In this document: positions 1 to 5,179 of the stretch, one piece after another
Numbering within the stretch: the first letter of the stretch is position 1
Layout of the letters: every line of letters begins with the position of its first letter
Source of the DNA: Candidatus Fermentibacterota bacterium
GTDB taxonomy: Bacteria > Fermentibacterota > Fermentibacteria > Fermentibacterales > JCC-6
Length of the DNA: 6,535 nt
NCBI GenBank assembly: GCA_030607835.1
Contig: JAUWJE010000113.1
Span: forward strand, 1-6,535
Reading direction: 5' to 3'
The notes under the pieces: model-generated
Told to the model about the DNA's origin: nothing
What the model saw: only the letters and a program-made list of their open reading frames with translations
The model's database searches: none
Position numbers and translations under genes: made by a program

Positions 1-1
1 C

Positions 2-43
2 CTGTTGAATTCTGTTGATCTTAAAGTTTTGAGAGAAGGATAA
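2..43 (+). CDS. Possible 3' tail of an upstream gene (partial)
   Basis: Frame 2 is open from the window edge and reads LLNSVDLKVLREG before a TAA at 41-43, two bases ahead of the TTG start of the methyltransferase gene. The other two forward frames stop by position 18. Such tight spacing matches the compact packing of the genes that follow, so this may be the last 13 codons of the preceding gene in the same operon. Thirteen codons are too few to identify a product, and a frame this short can be open by chance. The call rests on position alone. Confidence 0.35.
   Translation: MLNSVDLKVLREG
36..40 (+). promoter_or_regulatory. Shine-Dalgarno AAGGA for the TTG start at 46
   Basis: AAGGA at 36-40, within the longer purine run GAGAGAAGGA, lies five bases before the TTG at 46. 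It supports a TTG start for the methyltransferase. The same frame has stops at 16-18 and 22-24, and the first internal ATG (codon 28) would remove the first CxxC pair. Confidence 0.65.
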
Positions 44-45
44 TC

Positions 46-993
46 TTGGATTGGAGCACTTTCCCGAGAGAAAAGACAAACTGCATACTCTGTGGTTCTA
101 ACTCATTCTCTCTCCTGAGTACTCAGATGACATGGCCTGTTGTCAGATGCAGAAACTGCGGATTTGTCTATTTAGCTGAACGTCCTTCTGAAGACGATCT
201 TGCAAGGATGTACAGCAAATCCTATTACGAGGATGGAGATGTGGGTTACAAGGGATATGTCAATATTTTCGAACAGTATCACGACACATTCCTCAAGATA
301 TTCAGGCGCAGGCACCGTGATCTGATCAAACGCGCAAACGGCAGAAGACTGCTTGAGGTCGGGTGTGCATACGGATTTCTGCTTGACTTTCTCCGCACAA
401 AGTATTGGGAAGTGACCGGCATTGAAATAAGCCCTCTCTCTTCGGCATATGCGAGAGATCAATTACACTTGAATGTCCATACCGGAAGTGTGGAATCGGT
501 GAATTTACCGGCAGAGTCCTTTGATGTAATACTCCTTCTTGATGTACTCGAACATCTTCACCGACCATTCGACACTCTCCGGCGTATTCGCTCCCTTCTT
601 GCTCCAGGTGGAATCCTTGTTGTCCAGTGCCCATGGGAGCTCTTTCACTGGGAGGAAGTTGCCGAAGCTCGTTATAAGCGAATGAGACCGGGCACAATAA
701 AACCGGATGCAGTTCCGGCTCATCTTTATTTTTTCCAACCCTCATCACTGGAAGGTGTTCTGCGAAAAGCAGGATTCAGAATTATCGGAAGACAATCAGG
801 CAATTACGGAGCAGTAAGAAGACTGGTTGTTCCGCCTTGCATTAATAGAGGAACCGCTTTTGAAAGGCTCTTGCGTTATGTGTACTTTCGTTTGGGACTT
901 CAGCGTCTGTTTTACCTGATCGCAAGATTGACAGGTTTAGGAAACGGCATCATCAGGTATGCTGTTCCGTCGAAGGATGATGTAGACCTATGA
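46..993 (+). CDS. Class I SAM-dependent methyltransferase with N-terminal Cys4 knuckle
   Basis: This is a 315-residue cytoplasmic methyltransferase, probably acting on a sugar or glycan intermediate; the substrate cannot be read from the sequence. The N-terminus carries two CxxC pairs (C13/C16 and C35/C38), a likely zinc knuckle. The Rossmann domain follows: motif I LEVGCAYG (103-110), acidic residue E127 in GIEIS for the SAM ribose, DVLEHL (166-171), and LAPGGILVV (185-193). The segment HLYFFQPSSLEGVLRKAGF (226-244) is typical of Methyltransf_23-like enzymes from polysaccharide clusters. Residues 265-305 are rich in aromatic, leucine and arginine residues and may form amphipathic helices that touch the membrane. 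The start is TTG, chosen for the Shine-Dalgarno at 36-40 and because the Cys4 motif needs it. The stop overlaps the next start as ATGA (990-993), which suggests translational coupling. Fold confidence is high; the physiological role is inferred from the neighbours. Confidence 0.9.
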   Translation: MDWSTFPREKTNCILCGSNSFSLLSTQMTWPVVRCRNCGFVYLAERPSEDDLARMYSKSYYEDGDVGYKGYVNIFEQYHDTFLKIFRRRHRDLIKRANGRRLLEVGCAYGFLLDFLRTKYWEVTGIEISPLSSAYARDQLHLNVHTGSVESVNLPAESFDVILLLDVLEHLHRPFDTLRRIRSLLAPGGILVVQCPWELFHWEEVAEARYKRMRPGTIKPDAVPAHLYFFQPSSLEGVLRKAGFRIIGRQSGNYGAVRRLVVPPCINRGTAFERLLRYVYFRLGLQRLFYLIARLTGLGNGIIRYAVPSKDDVDL

Positions 994-1955
994 AAGCAAT
1001 TGTCTTATGCGCGGGAATGGGAACCAGACTAAGGCCTCTGACCGACGCGATTCCAAAACCGCTGATCGAAATAACCGGATTCATTCTGCTGCACGATACT
1101 CTGCTTCATCTGGCTTCGCTGGGAGTTACAGAAGCAGTTGTGAACGGATCCTGGAAGGCGGATATGATCAGAGACTTCATGGTTGGCTCTGATCTTCCAC
1201 TTGAAACGGTTTTCCAGCTTGAAGAGCAGCCACTTGGCACGGCAGGAGCGGTTCGAAGGGCACTTCCACTGCTTGGGGACGAATTCCTTGTAGTTTATGG
1301 TGACAATCTGACAAGACAGCCCATCCTCCCCCTTATTGAGCTGCATTCCAGATTGAATTCAGAAGTTACAATCGCTCTTTCTCCTACTGGAGATCCTTCA
1401 GGTAAAGGGATTGTCATTACCGATCCCGATGGCAGAGTTTCCCGGTTTCGTGAAAAACCACCGCCGGAACTTGCTGAATCAAACATGGCAAATTCCGGAA
1501 TTTATATATGCAGGAGTTCAGCTGTATCGCATATTGAGGATGGCAGCTTCAGTGATTTCGGGTTCGATGTGTTTCCAAGATTACTCGAAGAGGGTAGAAC
1601 GCTTGCGGCTGATACTCCAGGAGGGTATACAAGGGACATAGGGTGTCTGGAAGACTACCTGATTGCTTGCCATGATGTTCTTTCAGGTAAGATTCATCTG
1701 AATGTTAAACCAGATGGCATGAACAATGGAATTCTAATTGAGAATAGTCAGTCATTTGGGGAGATAGAGATCAAAGGTACACTATGGGTGCAAGAAGGAG
1801 CAACTATCGAAAGTGGATGCTCTCTTGAGAATTGTGTTATTCTTTCCGGAGCGAAAGTCCGTCACAACAGCGCATTAAAAAACACTCTTGTTCTGCCGGA
1901 TTCTGATGTTGATGAAGGCACCGTGGCAATCGACAAATACCTGTCAATATTCTGA
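990..1955 (+). CDS. Sugar-1-phosphate nucleotidyltransferase (HddC/ManC-like) with C-terminal beta-helix
   Basis: This 321-residue enzyme is expected to join a sugar 1-phosphate to an NTP, giving an NDP-sugar and pyrophosphate. The NTP_transferase domain has the signature GMGTRLRPLT (9-18), PKP (22-24) with its nucleotide-site lysine, EQPLGTAGA (79-86), the metal-binding GD (104-105), FREKP (153-157), NSGIY (168-172), SDFGFDVFP (188-196) and the RDIG element (215-218). Residues 245-315 have irregular isoleucine/valine/leucine and glycine spacing like hexapeptide left-handed beta-helix repeats, as in GDP-mannose pyrophosphorylase-type proteins. The usual PKPLxxIxGKPLL stretch reads PKPLIEITGFILL, so the common Gly-Lys-Pro is altered. 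Position before a GmhA-like isomerase suggests D-glycero-D-manno-heptose 1-phosphate guanylyltransferase (HddC). Mannose- or glucose-1-phosphate nucleotidyltransferase remains possible, so no symbol is given. The start overlaps the upstream stop (ATGA). Confidence 0.9.
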   Translation: MKAIVLCAGMGTRLRPLTDAIPKPLIEITGFILLHDTLLHLASLGVTEAVVNGSWKADMIRDFMVGSDLPLETVFQLEEQPLGTAGAVRRALPLLGDEFLVVYGDNLTRQPILPLIELHSRLNSEVTIALSPTGDPSGKGIVITDPDGRVSRFREKPPPELAESNMANSGIYICRSSAVSHIEDGSFSDFGFDVFPRLLEEGRTLAADTPGGYTRDIGCLEDYLIACHDVLSGKIHLNVKPDGMNNGILIENSQSFGEIEIKGTLWVQEGATIESGCSLENCVILSGAKVRHNSALKNTLVLPDSDVDEGTVAIDKYLSIF

Positions 1956-1966
1956 TTGGAGACAGC

Positions 1967-2545
1967 ATGCTGAAAGAAATCGGTACTTACCTTGATCAGG
2001 TGAGCACACTTGCTCTCAAAATACCCTCAGAGGATATTGAAAAGATTGCTAAAATTCTACTAGATACATATCACGCTGGAGGAAGAATATTTATTTTCGG
2101 AAATGGCGGCGGATCATCCACGGCCAGTCATTTCACCTGTGATCTTGCGAAGGGAACAGTCGCACCTGAAAGACCAAGACTCAAGGCAATATGCCTTTCC
2201 GATAATATTCCACTGATAACAGCATGGGCGAACGATACCGATTACACAAATACTTTTGGGGAGCAGCTGAAAAATCTTGTTGAAAGGAATGATGCAGTCA
2301 TCGGACTGTCTGGAAGCGGTATGAGTCCGAATGTAATAAACGCTTTCCGCATCGCGAATCAGTATGGGGCAATTTCAATTCTGCTTTCAGGTTTCAAAGG
2401 CGGAGAAGCTGTTAAAGTTGCTTCAGAATCTATCGTTGTGCCCAGCGAAGATATGCAGCAGATTGAAGATGTTCATCTGATGCTGTGTCATATAATCTTC
2501 AGAATTGTTCGAAAAAGGATACGAGAAGGGAAAAATCAGGAATAA
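1967..2545 (+). CDS. gmhA: SIS-domain phosphosugar isomerase, GmhA-like (probable sedoheptulose 7-phosphate isomerase)
   Basis: This 192-residue single-SIS-domain protein matches GmhA length (about 190). GmhA converts sedoheptulose 7-phosphate to D-glycero-D-manno-heptose 7-phosphate, the first committed step to ADP- or GDP-heptose, in the cytoplasm. Visible motifs are the phosphate-binding loop GNGGGSSTASHF (45-56), DLAKG (59-63), the second SIS loop LSGSGMSPNVI (114-124), LSGFKGG (140-146) and the C-terminal helix EDVHLMLCH (167-175). By hand alignment the E. coli quartet H61/E65/Q172/H180 becomes H55/D59/E167/H175. I believe this variant marks a subfamily of SIS proteins in heptose-type clusters, so the exact substrate is less certain than the family. 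DiaA is a related non-enzymatic alternative, made less likely by the neighbouring nucleotidyltransferase. GGAG at 1958-1961 lies five bases before the ATG, and 11 bases separate it from the upstream stop. The 3' end overlaps the convergent gene by 10 bp. Confidence 0.8.
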   Translation: MLKEIGTYLDQVSTLALKIPSEDIEKIAKILLDTYHAGGRIFIFGNGGGSSTASHFTCDLAKGTVAPERPRLKAICLSDNIPLITAWANDTDYTNTFGEQLKNLVERNDAVIGLSGSGMSPNVINAFRIANQYGAISILLSGFKGGEAVKVASESIVVPSEDMQQIEDVHLMLCHIIFRIVRKRIREGKNQE

Positions 2546-2558
2546 GTCTGATTCCTGA
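2531..2558 (-). terminator. Probable intrinsic terminator of the minus-strand operon
   Basis: TCAGGAAT (2536-2543) and ATTCCTGA (2551-2558) form a perfect 8-bp inverted repeat around a 7-base loop. Read on the minus strand, the hairpin is followed directly by five T (complement of AAAAA, 2531-2535), the layout of a Rho-independent terminator. It sits where the minus-strand operon ends: the stop codon of the zinc-ribbon gene (2536-2538) forms the end of the hairpin. The stem is only 3/8 GC, so termination may be moderate. On the plus strand no T-run follows, so it does not look like an intrinsic terminator for the isomerase transcript. Confidence 0.6.
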
Positions 2559-2958
2559 AGACTTCATCACCGTCAGCAAGGAAATAATTCAAAGCGTTAC
2601 TGAAAATCCCGGGATCCGTCTTACTCTCCTTTGGGTATCTGCTCTCCCAGAGTTCCCACGATTTACGAATCTCCCGCTCCATCACTTCGGGAAGATTTCC
2701 CTCATCTCTTGCCTTCTCAATGATCTCGCGATTGTAGACAAGCATATCACTGGCCAGAACCCGCGCGAATCTTACAGCGTGTTTGAGGTTTTCATCTATC
2801 TTAACAGGTATTGGCGGAATTTCAGGTTTCTCCGGTTCTGGTGGATGAATAGTAAATATTTCAGAGCATTTCCTGCAACGAAACCGCTTGGGTGAATCAC
2901 CAATCTTCTCTGATGGAATGTTGTATTTACAATTACATCCTGGACAATTAACAATCAT
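2536..2958 (-). CDS. MJ0042-type zinc-ribbon protein with conserved helical C-terminal domain
   Basis: This is a 140-residue soluble protein of unknown function. Residues 1-36 form a zinc ribbon with CPGC (5-8) and CRKC (28-31); MIVNCPGC and FRCRKCSEIF are characteristic of the MJ0042 / zinc_ribbon_4-5 family. A proline- and glutamate-rich linker (39-52) follows. A predicted all-helical segment (about 57-134) contains AVRFARVLASDMLVYNREII, a charged stretch through REIRKSWELWESRYP, and NYFLADGDEVF near the end. I recall similar RxARxLxSDxxLYN...LADGDE segments at the ends of zinc-ribbon proteins in deltaproteobacteria-like genomes, with no established function. No signal peptide or membrane segment is visible. 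The ATG overlaps the aminotransferase stop (ATGA) and has a strong Shine-Dalgarno inside that gene's 3' end, so the two are probably translated together. It is the last gene before the terminator hairpin. Confidence 0.85.
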   Translation of the reverse strand: MIVNCPGCNCKYNIPSEKIGDSPKRFRCRKCSEIFTIHPPEPEKPEIPPIPVKIDENLKHAVRFARVLASDMLVYNREIIEKARDEGNLPEVMEREIRKSWELWESRYPKESKTDPGIFSNALNYFLADGDEVFRNQTYS

Positions 2959-4118
2959 GTATTCAACCTCCTGTGCAGGAATTCCTTTAACCTGTGTATA
3001 CCTCTCCGGATATCATCTTCTGAAGCCGCAAAGGATATTCGAATATATCCTTCAGCGCCAAATGCTGATCCGGGTATTACAGCTACTCCCTCTTCCTCCA
3101 GAAGGTCGCTACAGAATCTGTTCGTGTCAAGCTTTTGAGGATCAGTGAGCAATCGCGGAAACACGTAGAAAGCACCATCCGGTTTCTTAAATTCCATACC
3201 ATCAACCCTATCGAGAAGCTCACAGATCAGATCCCTTCTCATGTGGAAGGATCTGTGCATTTCCTCTCTTTCCCTGGATGCCTTTCCCTCCACCGCGGCA
3301 AGAGCTGCCCACTGGGATATAGAACAGGGGTTGGAAGTCGAGTGCGCCTGGAGAATGCCTGCAAGTCTGGTCCATTCGCTGCATGCAAGAGAGTACCCTA
3401 TTCTCCATCCGGTCATGGCATAAGTTTTAGAAACTCCGGAGACGACGGCTGTTCGCTCTTTGAGCTCAGGGTGGAAATCAAGAATATGCGGCACACCGGA
3501 ATCAAGATAGGCCAGATCTTCATAGATATCATCTGAAATTACCCACATGTCCGTTTCAGCAATCGCATCTGCTATCTCACTCATGAAAGAGACAGTGGGA
3601 ACGAAACCAGTTGGATTGGAGGGATAATTAAGAAGTACTCCAACAGCACCCTTGCCGGCTGCTTTCCTTATTTCGGAGCCGTTTATGCACTCTTCCGGGA
3701 ATATCGGTATACCGCCTGAAGCTTTGACCATCTCAGGGTAGCTTACCCAGAATGGTCTTGGCAGGAGAACCTTATCTCCCGGATCTATTGCGACCCTTAT
3801 AAGACTGGCCAGATTGTGCTTTGCTCCACACCCCACAAGCACATTGGATGGTAACCAGTGCATGTTTCTTCTAATGGAATACTGTGCGGCAACAGCTTCT
3901 TTCAGCTCAGGGATTCCAGTACTTGCGGTATATACTGTTTTCCCTTCTCTGATGGCATCAATACCTGCTTCTGCGATTGGAATCGGTGTTGGAAAATCCG
4001 GTTGTCCCGCGGAAAGGGAAATGATGTCTCTTCCCGCGCTCTGGAGTTCTTTGGCTTTCGCGCTGAGCTGCAGAGTTGCAGAAGGCGTAAGTGACATTGC
4101 GGTTCTGGAATACTCCAT
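2955..4118 (-). CDS. Class I PLP-dependent aminotransferase, aspartate aminotransferase type
   Basis: This 387-residue cytoplasmic PLP enzyme probably transfers the amino group between aspartate and 2-oxoglutarate. Landmarks are SAGQPDFPTP (36-45), YTASTGIPELKEAV (63-76), NYPSNPTG (164-171, PLP-contacting Asn168), SDDIYEDL (195-202, with D196 for the pyridine nitrogen and Y199), SGVSKTYAMTGWRIGY (227-242, Schiff-base Lys231 and phosphate-binding Arg239), and YIRISFA (358-364, Arg360 for the alpha-carboxylate). Lys100 in GCGAKHNL and Thr14 in PSAT sit where, as I recall, Thermus-type (1b) aspartate aminotransferase residues contact the substrate side-chain carboxylate, which favours acidic substrates. 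Prephenate or a broader range of amino acids cannot be excluded. Length and ends match full-length 1b enzymes. The ATG follows AGGAAG with a 5-base spacer, and nine bases separate it from the coaD stop. It overlaps the zinc-ribbon gene start by 4 bp. Confidence 0.93.
   Translation of the reverse strand: MEYSRTAMSLTPSATLQLSAKAKELQSAGRDIISLSAGQPDFPTPIPIAEAGIDAIREGKTVYTASTGIPELKEAVAAQYSIRRNMHWLPSNVLVGCGAKHNLASLIRVAIDPGDKVLLPRPFWVSYPEMVKASGGIPIFPEECINGSEIRKAAGKGAVGVLLNYPSNPTGFVPTVSFMSEIADAIAETDMWVISDDIYEDLAYLDSGVPHILDFHPELKERTAVVSGVSKTYAMTGWRIGYSLACSEWTRLAGILQAHSTSNPCSISQWAALAAVEGKASREREEMHRSFHMRRDLICELLDRVDGMEFKKPDGAFYVFPRLLTDPQKLDTNRFCSDLLEEEGVAVIPGSAFGAEGYIRISFAASEDDIRRGIHRLKEFLHRRLNT
2965..2972 (-). 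promoter_or_regulatory. Strong Shine-Dalgarno (AGGAGGTT) for the zinc-ribbon gene
   Basis: The minus strand reads AGGAGGTT, six bases before the ATG at 2958. It is a near-perfect anti-16S match lying wholly inside the last codons of the aminotransferase. It fixes the start of the zinc-ribbon gene and implies strong re-initiation or independent loading at the ATGA overlap. Confidence 0.8.
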
Positions 4119-4123
4119 TAATA

Positions 4124-4129
4124 CTTCCT
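4124..4129 (-). promoter_or_regulatory. Shine-Dalgarno (AGGAAG) for the aminotransferase gene
   Basis: AGGAAG on the minus strand overlaps the coaD TAG stop (4128-4130) and lies five bases before the ATG at 4118. It supports this start and a short re-initiation distance after coaD. Confidence 0.65.
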
Positions 4130-4634
4130 ATTCGTCGGATCCACCTTCAAATGAAGTGGCAAATCGTTTCTCAAGAGCTTCTCTTACACATACTGTAACA
4201 ACAGTTGAAAGATCACCGCCGAATCTGGCTATCTCTCTGATAATTGTCGAGGACAGATACATATTTTCTTCAGAAGGCATAAGATATAAACCTGTTATCT
4301 CCGGTGCCAATCGTCTGTTTACCAGCTGCATCTGGAATTCGTACTCAAAATCGGAATTTGCTCTAAGTCCCCTGATAAATGTCATGCAATCAGTCTTTTT
4401 CATATAATCGACAAGAAGAGAATCAAATGAAGTTACATTAACTCTATCTATTCCCGTTTCAAGCATTGACATTCTAATCAGATTCACCCGTTCCTCGACC
4501 GGGAAACAGAGTTTTTTTGATGATCGAGTTACTACTGCGATTTCAATATGATCGAATATGTTCAGTGCTCTTCGAATAATGTCAATATGACCGAAAGTGA
4601 CCGGATCGAATGTACCAGGATAAATAATCCTCAT
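4128..4634 (-). CDS. coaD: Phosphopantetheine adenylyltransferase
   Basis: CoaD joins ATP and 4'-phosphopantetheine to give dephospho-CoA and pyrophosphate, the penultimate step of CoA synthesis in the cytoplasm. The 168-residue product fits the usual length of about 160. It begins MRIIYPGTFDPVTFGHIDII with the nucleotidyltransferase TxGH motif (T13-H16), then SSKK (38-41, Lys41 matching the conserved substrate lysine), FIRGLRANSDFEYEFQM (87-102) and LSSTIIREIARFGGD (128-141), the C-terminal ISS-type signature. The start at 4634 is chosen because it aligns with CoaD N-termini and overlaps the rsmD stop as ATGA, like two other junctions here. The ribosome site in front is poor (GAAAGAAACGGA), consistent with coupling. 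A GTG eight codons upstream (4658) is an alternative. RsmD next to CoaD is a common bacterial arrangement. The C-terminus ends in a short acidic tail. Confidence 0.95.
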   Translation of the reverse strand: MRIIYPGTFDPVTFGHIDIIRRALNIFDHIEIAVVTRSSKKLCFPVEERVNLIRMSMLETGIDRVNVTSFDSLLVDYMKKTDCMTFIRGLRANSDFEYEFQMQLVNRRLAPEITGLYLMPSEENMYLSSTIIREIARFGGDLSTVVTVCVREALEKRFATSFEGGSDE

Positions 4635-5167
4635 TCCGTTTCTTTCATTACTTTCCACATGAGATGTGTTCCTCCGTACTTTCTTTTTTTCCAGTTCCGC
4701 TGTAATATTGCCTCACTTCCACATTCAGCAAATACTATTCCCTCTTCTGAAAGAATCTTTTCCCAGTCCATACTGTCAATCCATTCGTAGAGTTCGTGAT
4801 TCAAGTATGGCGGATCAATAAAGATCAGGTTCGGCTCTGAATCCATATTCGGAACCAGTCTCCTGACATCACCTGTGAGGACTAAAGCATCCGCTGCAGC
4901 GTTAAAAGCCTGCAGAGTAGTACGGATGAACGATGCAGCAAGAGGATTTCTGTCAATAAAAACACATTCCGACGCACCCCAGCTCAACGCTTCAAGTCCA
5001 ACGGCTCCACTGCCGGAGCAAAGATCCCATACAATTGCATGATTCACCAGTGAAAATCCTGCTATGTCAAGAAAAGCTCCCCGAACAAGAGATGATGTGG
5101 GTCTGCATAGACTTGAAGAAGGGCGGAGAATGTGTCCTTTCCACTTTCCCCGCCCCAGTCTGATCAA
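4631..5167 (-). CDS. rsmD: 16S rRNA (guanine-966-N2)-methyltransferase
   Basis: RsmD methylates N2 of G966 in 16S rRNA during small-subunit assembly, using SAM. The 178-residue product has the N-terminal GRGKWKGHIL (5-14), RPTSSLVRGAF (22-32), SAM motif I DLCSGSGAVGLEAL (48-61), acidic motif II in FIDRNPLAA (70-78), the catalytic FIDPPY (116-121), and a C-terminal YGGTHLMW (164-171) as in the family. One oddity is that the usual VRE[AS]LF element reads VRGAFL, so a normally conserved Glu is Gly30. The start is TTG at 5167 with only a weak ribosome site. No ATG lies near the N-terminus, and the family alignment needs residues from about here. The gene is in the same frame as the upstream secretin, separated by two tandem TAA stops and three codons. 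It overlaps coaD by 4 bp. Confidence 0.93.
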   Translation of the reverse strand: MIRLGRGKWKGHILRPSSSLCRPTSSLVRGAFLDIAGFSLVNHAIVWDLCSGSGAVGLEALSWGASECVFIDRNPLAASFIRTTLQAFNAAADALVLTGDVRRLVPNMDSEPNLIFIDPPYLNHELYEWIDSMDWEKILSEEGIVFAECGSEAILQRNWKKRKYGGTHLMWKVMKETE

Positions 5168-5179
5168 TCTGACCCGTTA

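Noticed and set aside
1..45. Promoter for the methyltransferase operon
   Set aside because: Only 45 bases are available, with no convincing -35/-10 pair, and frame 2 may be the tail of an upstream gene, so the promoter is probably outside the window.
326..748. 140-codon minus-strand open frame inside the methyltransferase gene
   Set aside because: It is antisense to a gene with full SAM motifs and shows no family features.
2536..2558. Bidirectional terminator also ending the plus-strand transcript
   Set aside because: On the plus strand the hairpin is preceded by A5 but followed by AGACTTCATC, with no U-tract, so only the minus-strand call is supported.
2485..2895. 136-codon plus-strand open frame over the isomerase end and zinc-ribbon gene
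   Set aside because: It overlaps the isomerase out of frame and runs antisense to the zinc-ribbon gene, whose cysteine pairs, start overlap and Shine-Dalgarno make it the real gene.
3814..4407. 197-codon plus-strand open frame opposite the aminotransferase and coaD
   Set aside because: It runs antisense across two well-recognised genes, has no recognisable motif or ribosome site, and its sequence looks like reverse-complement shadow.
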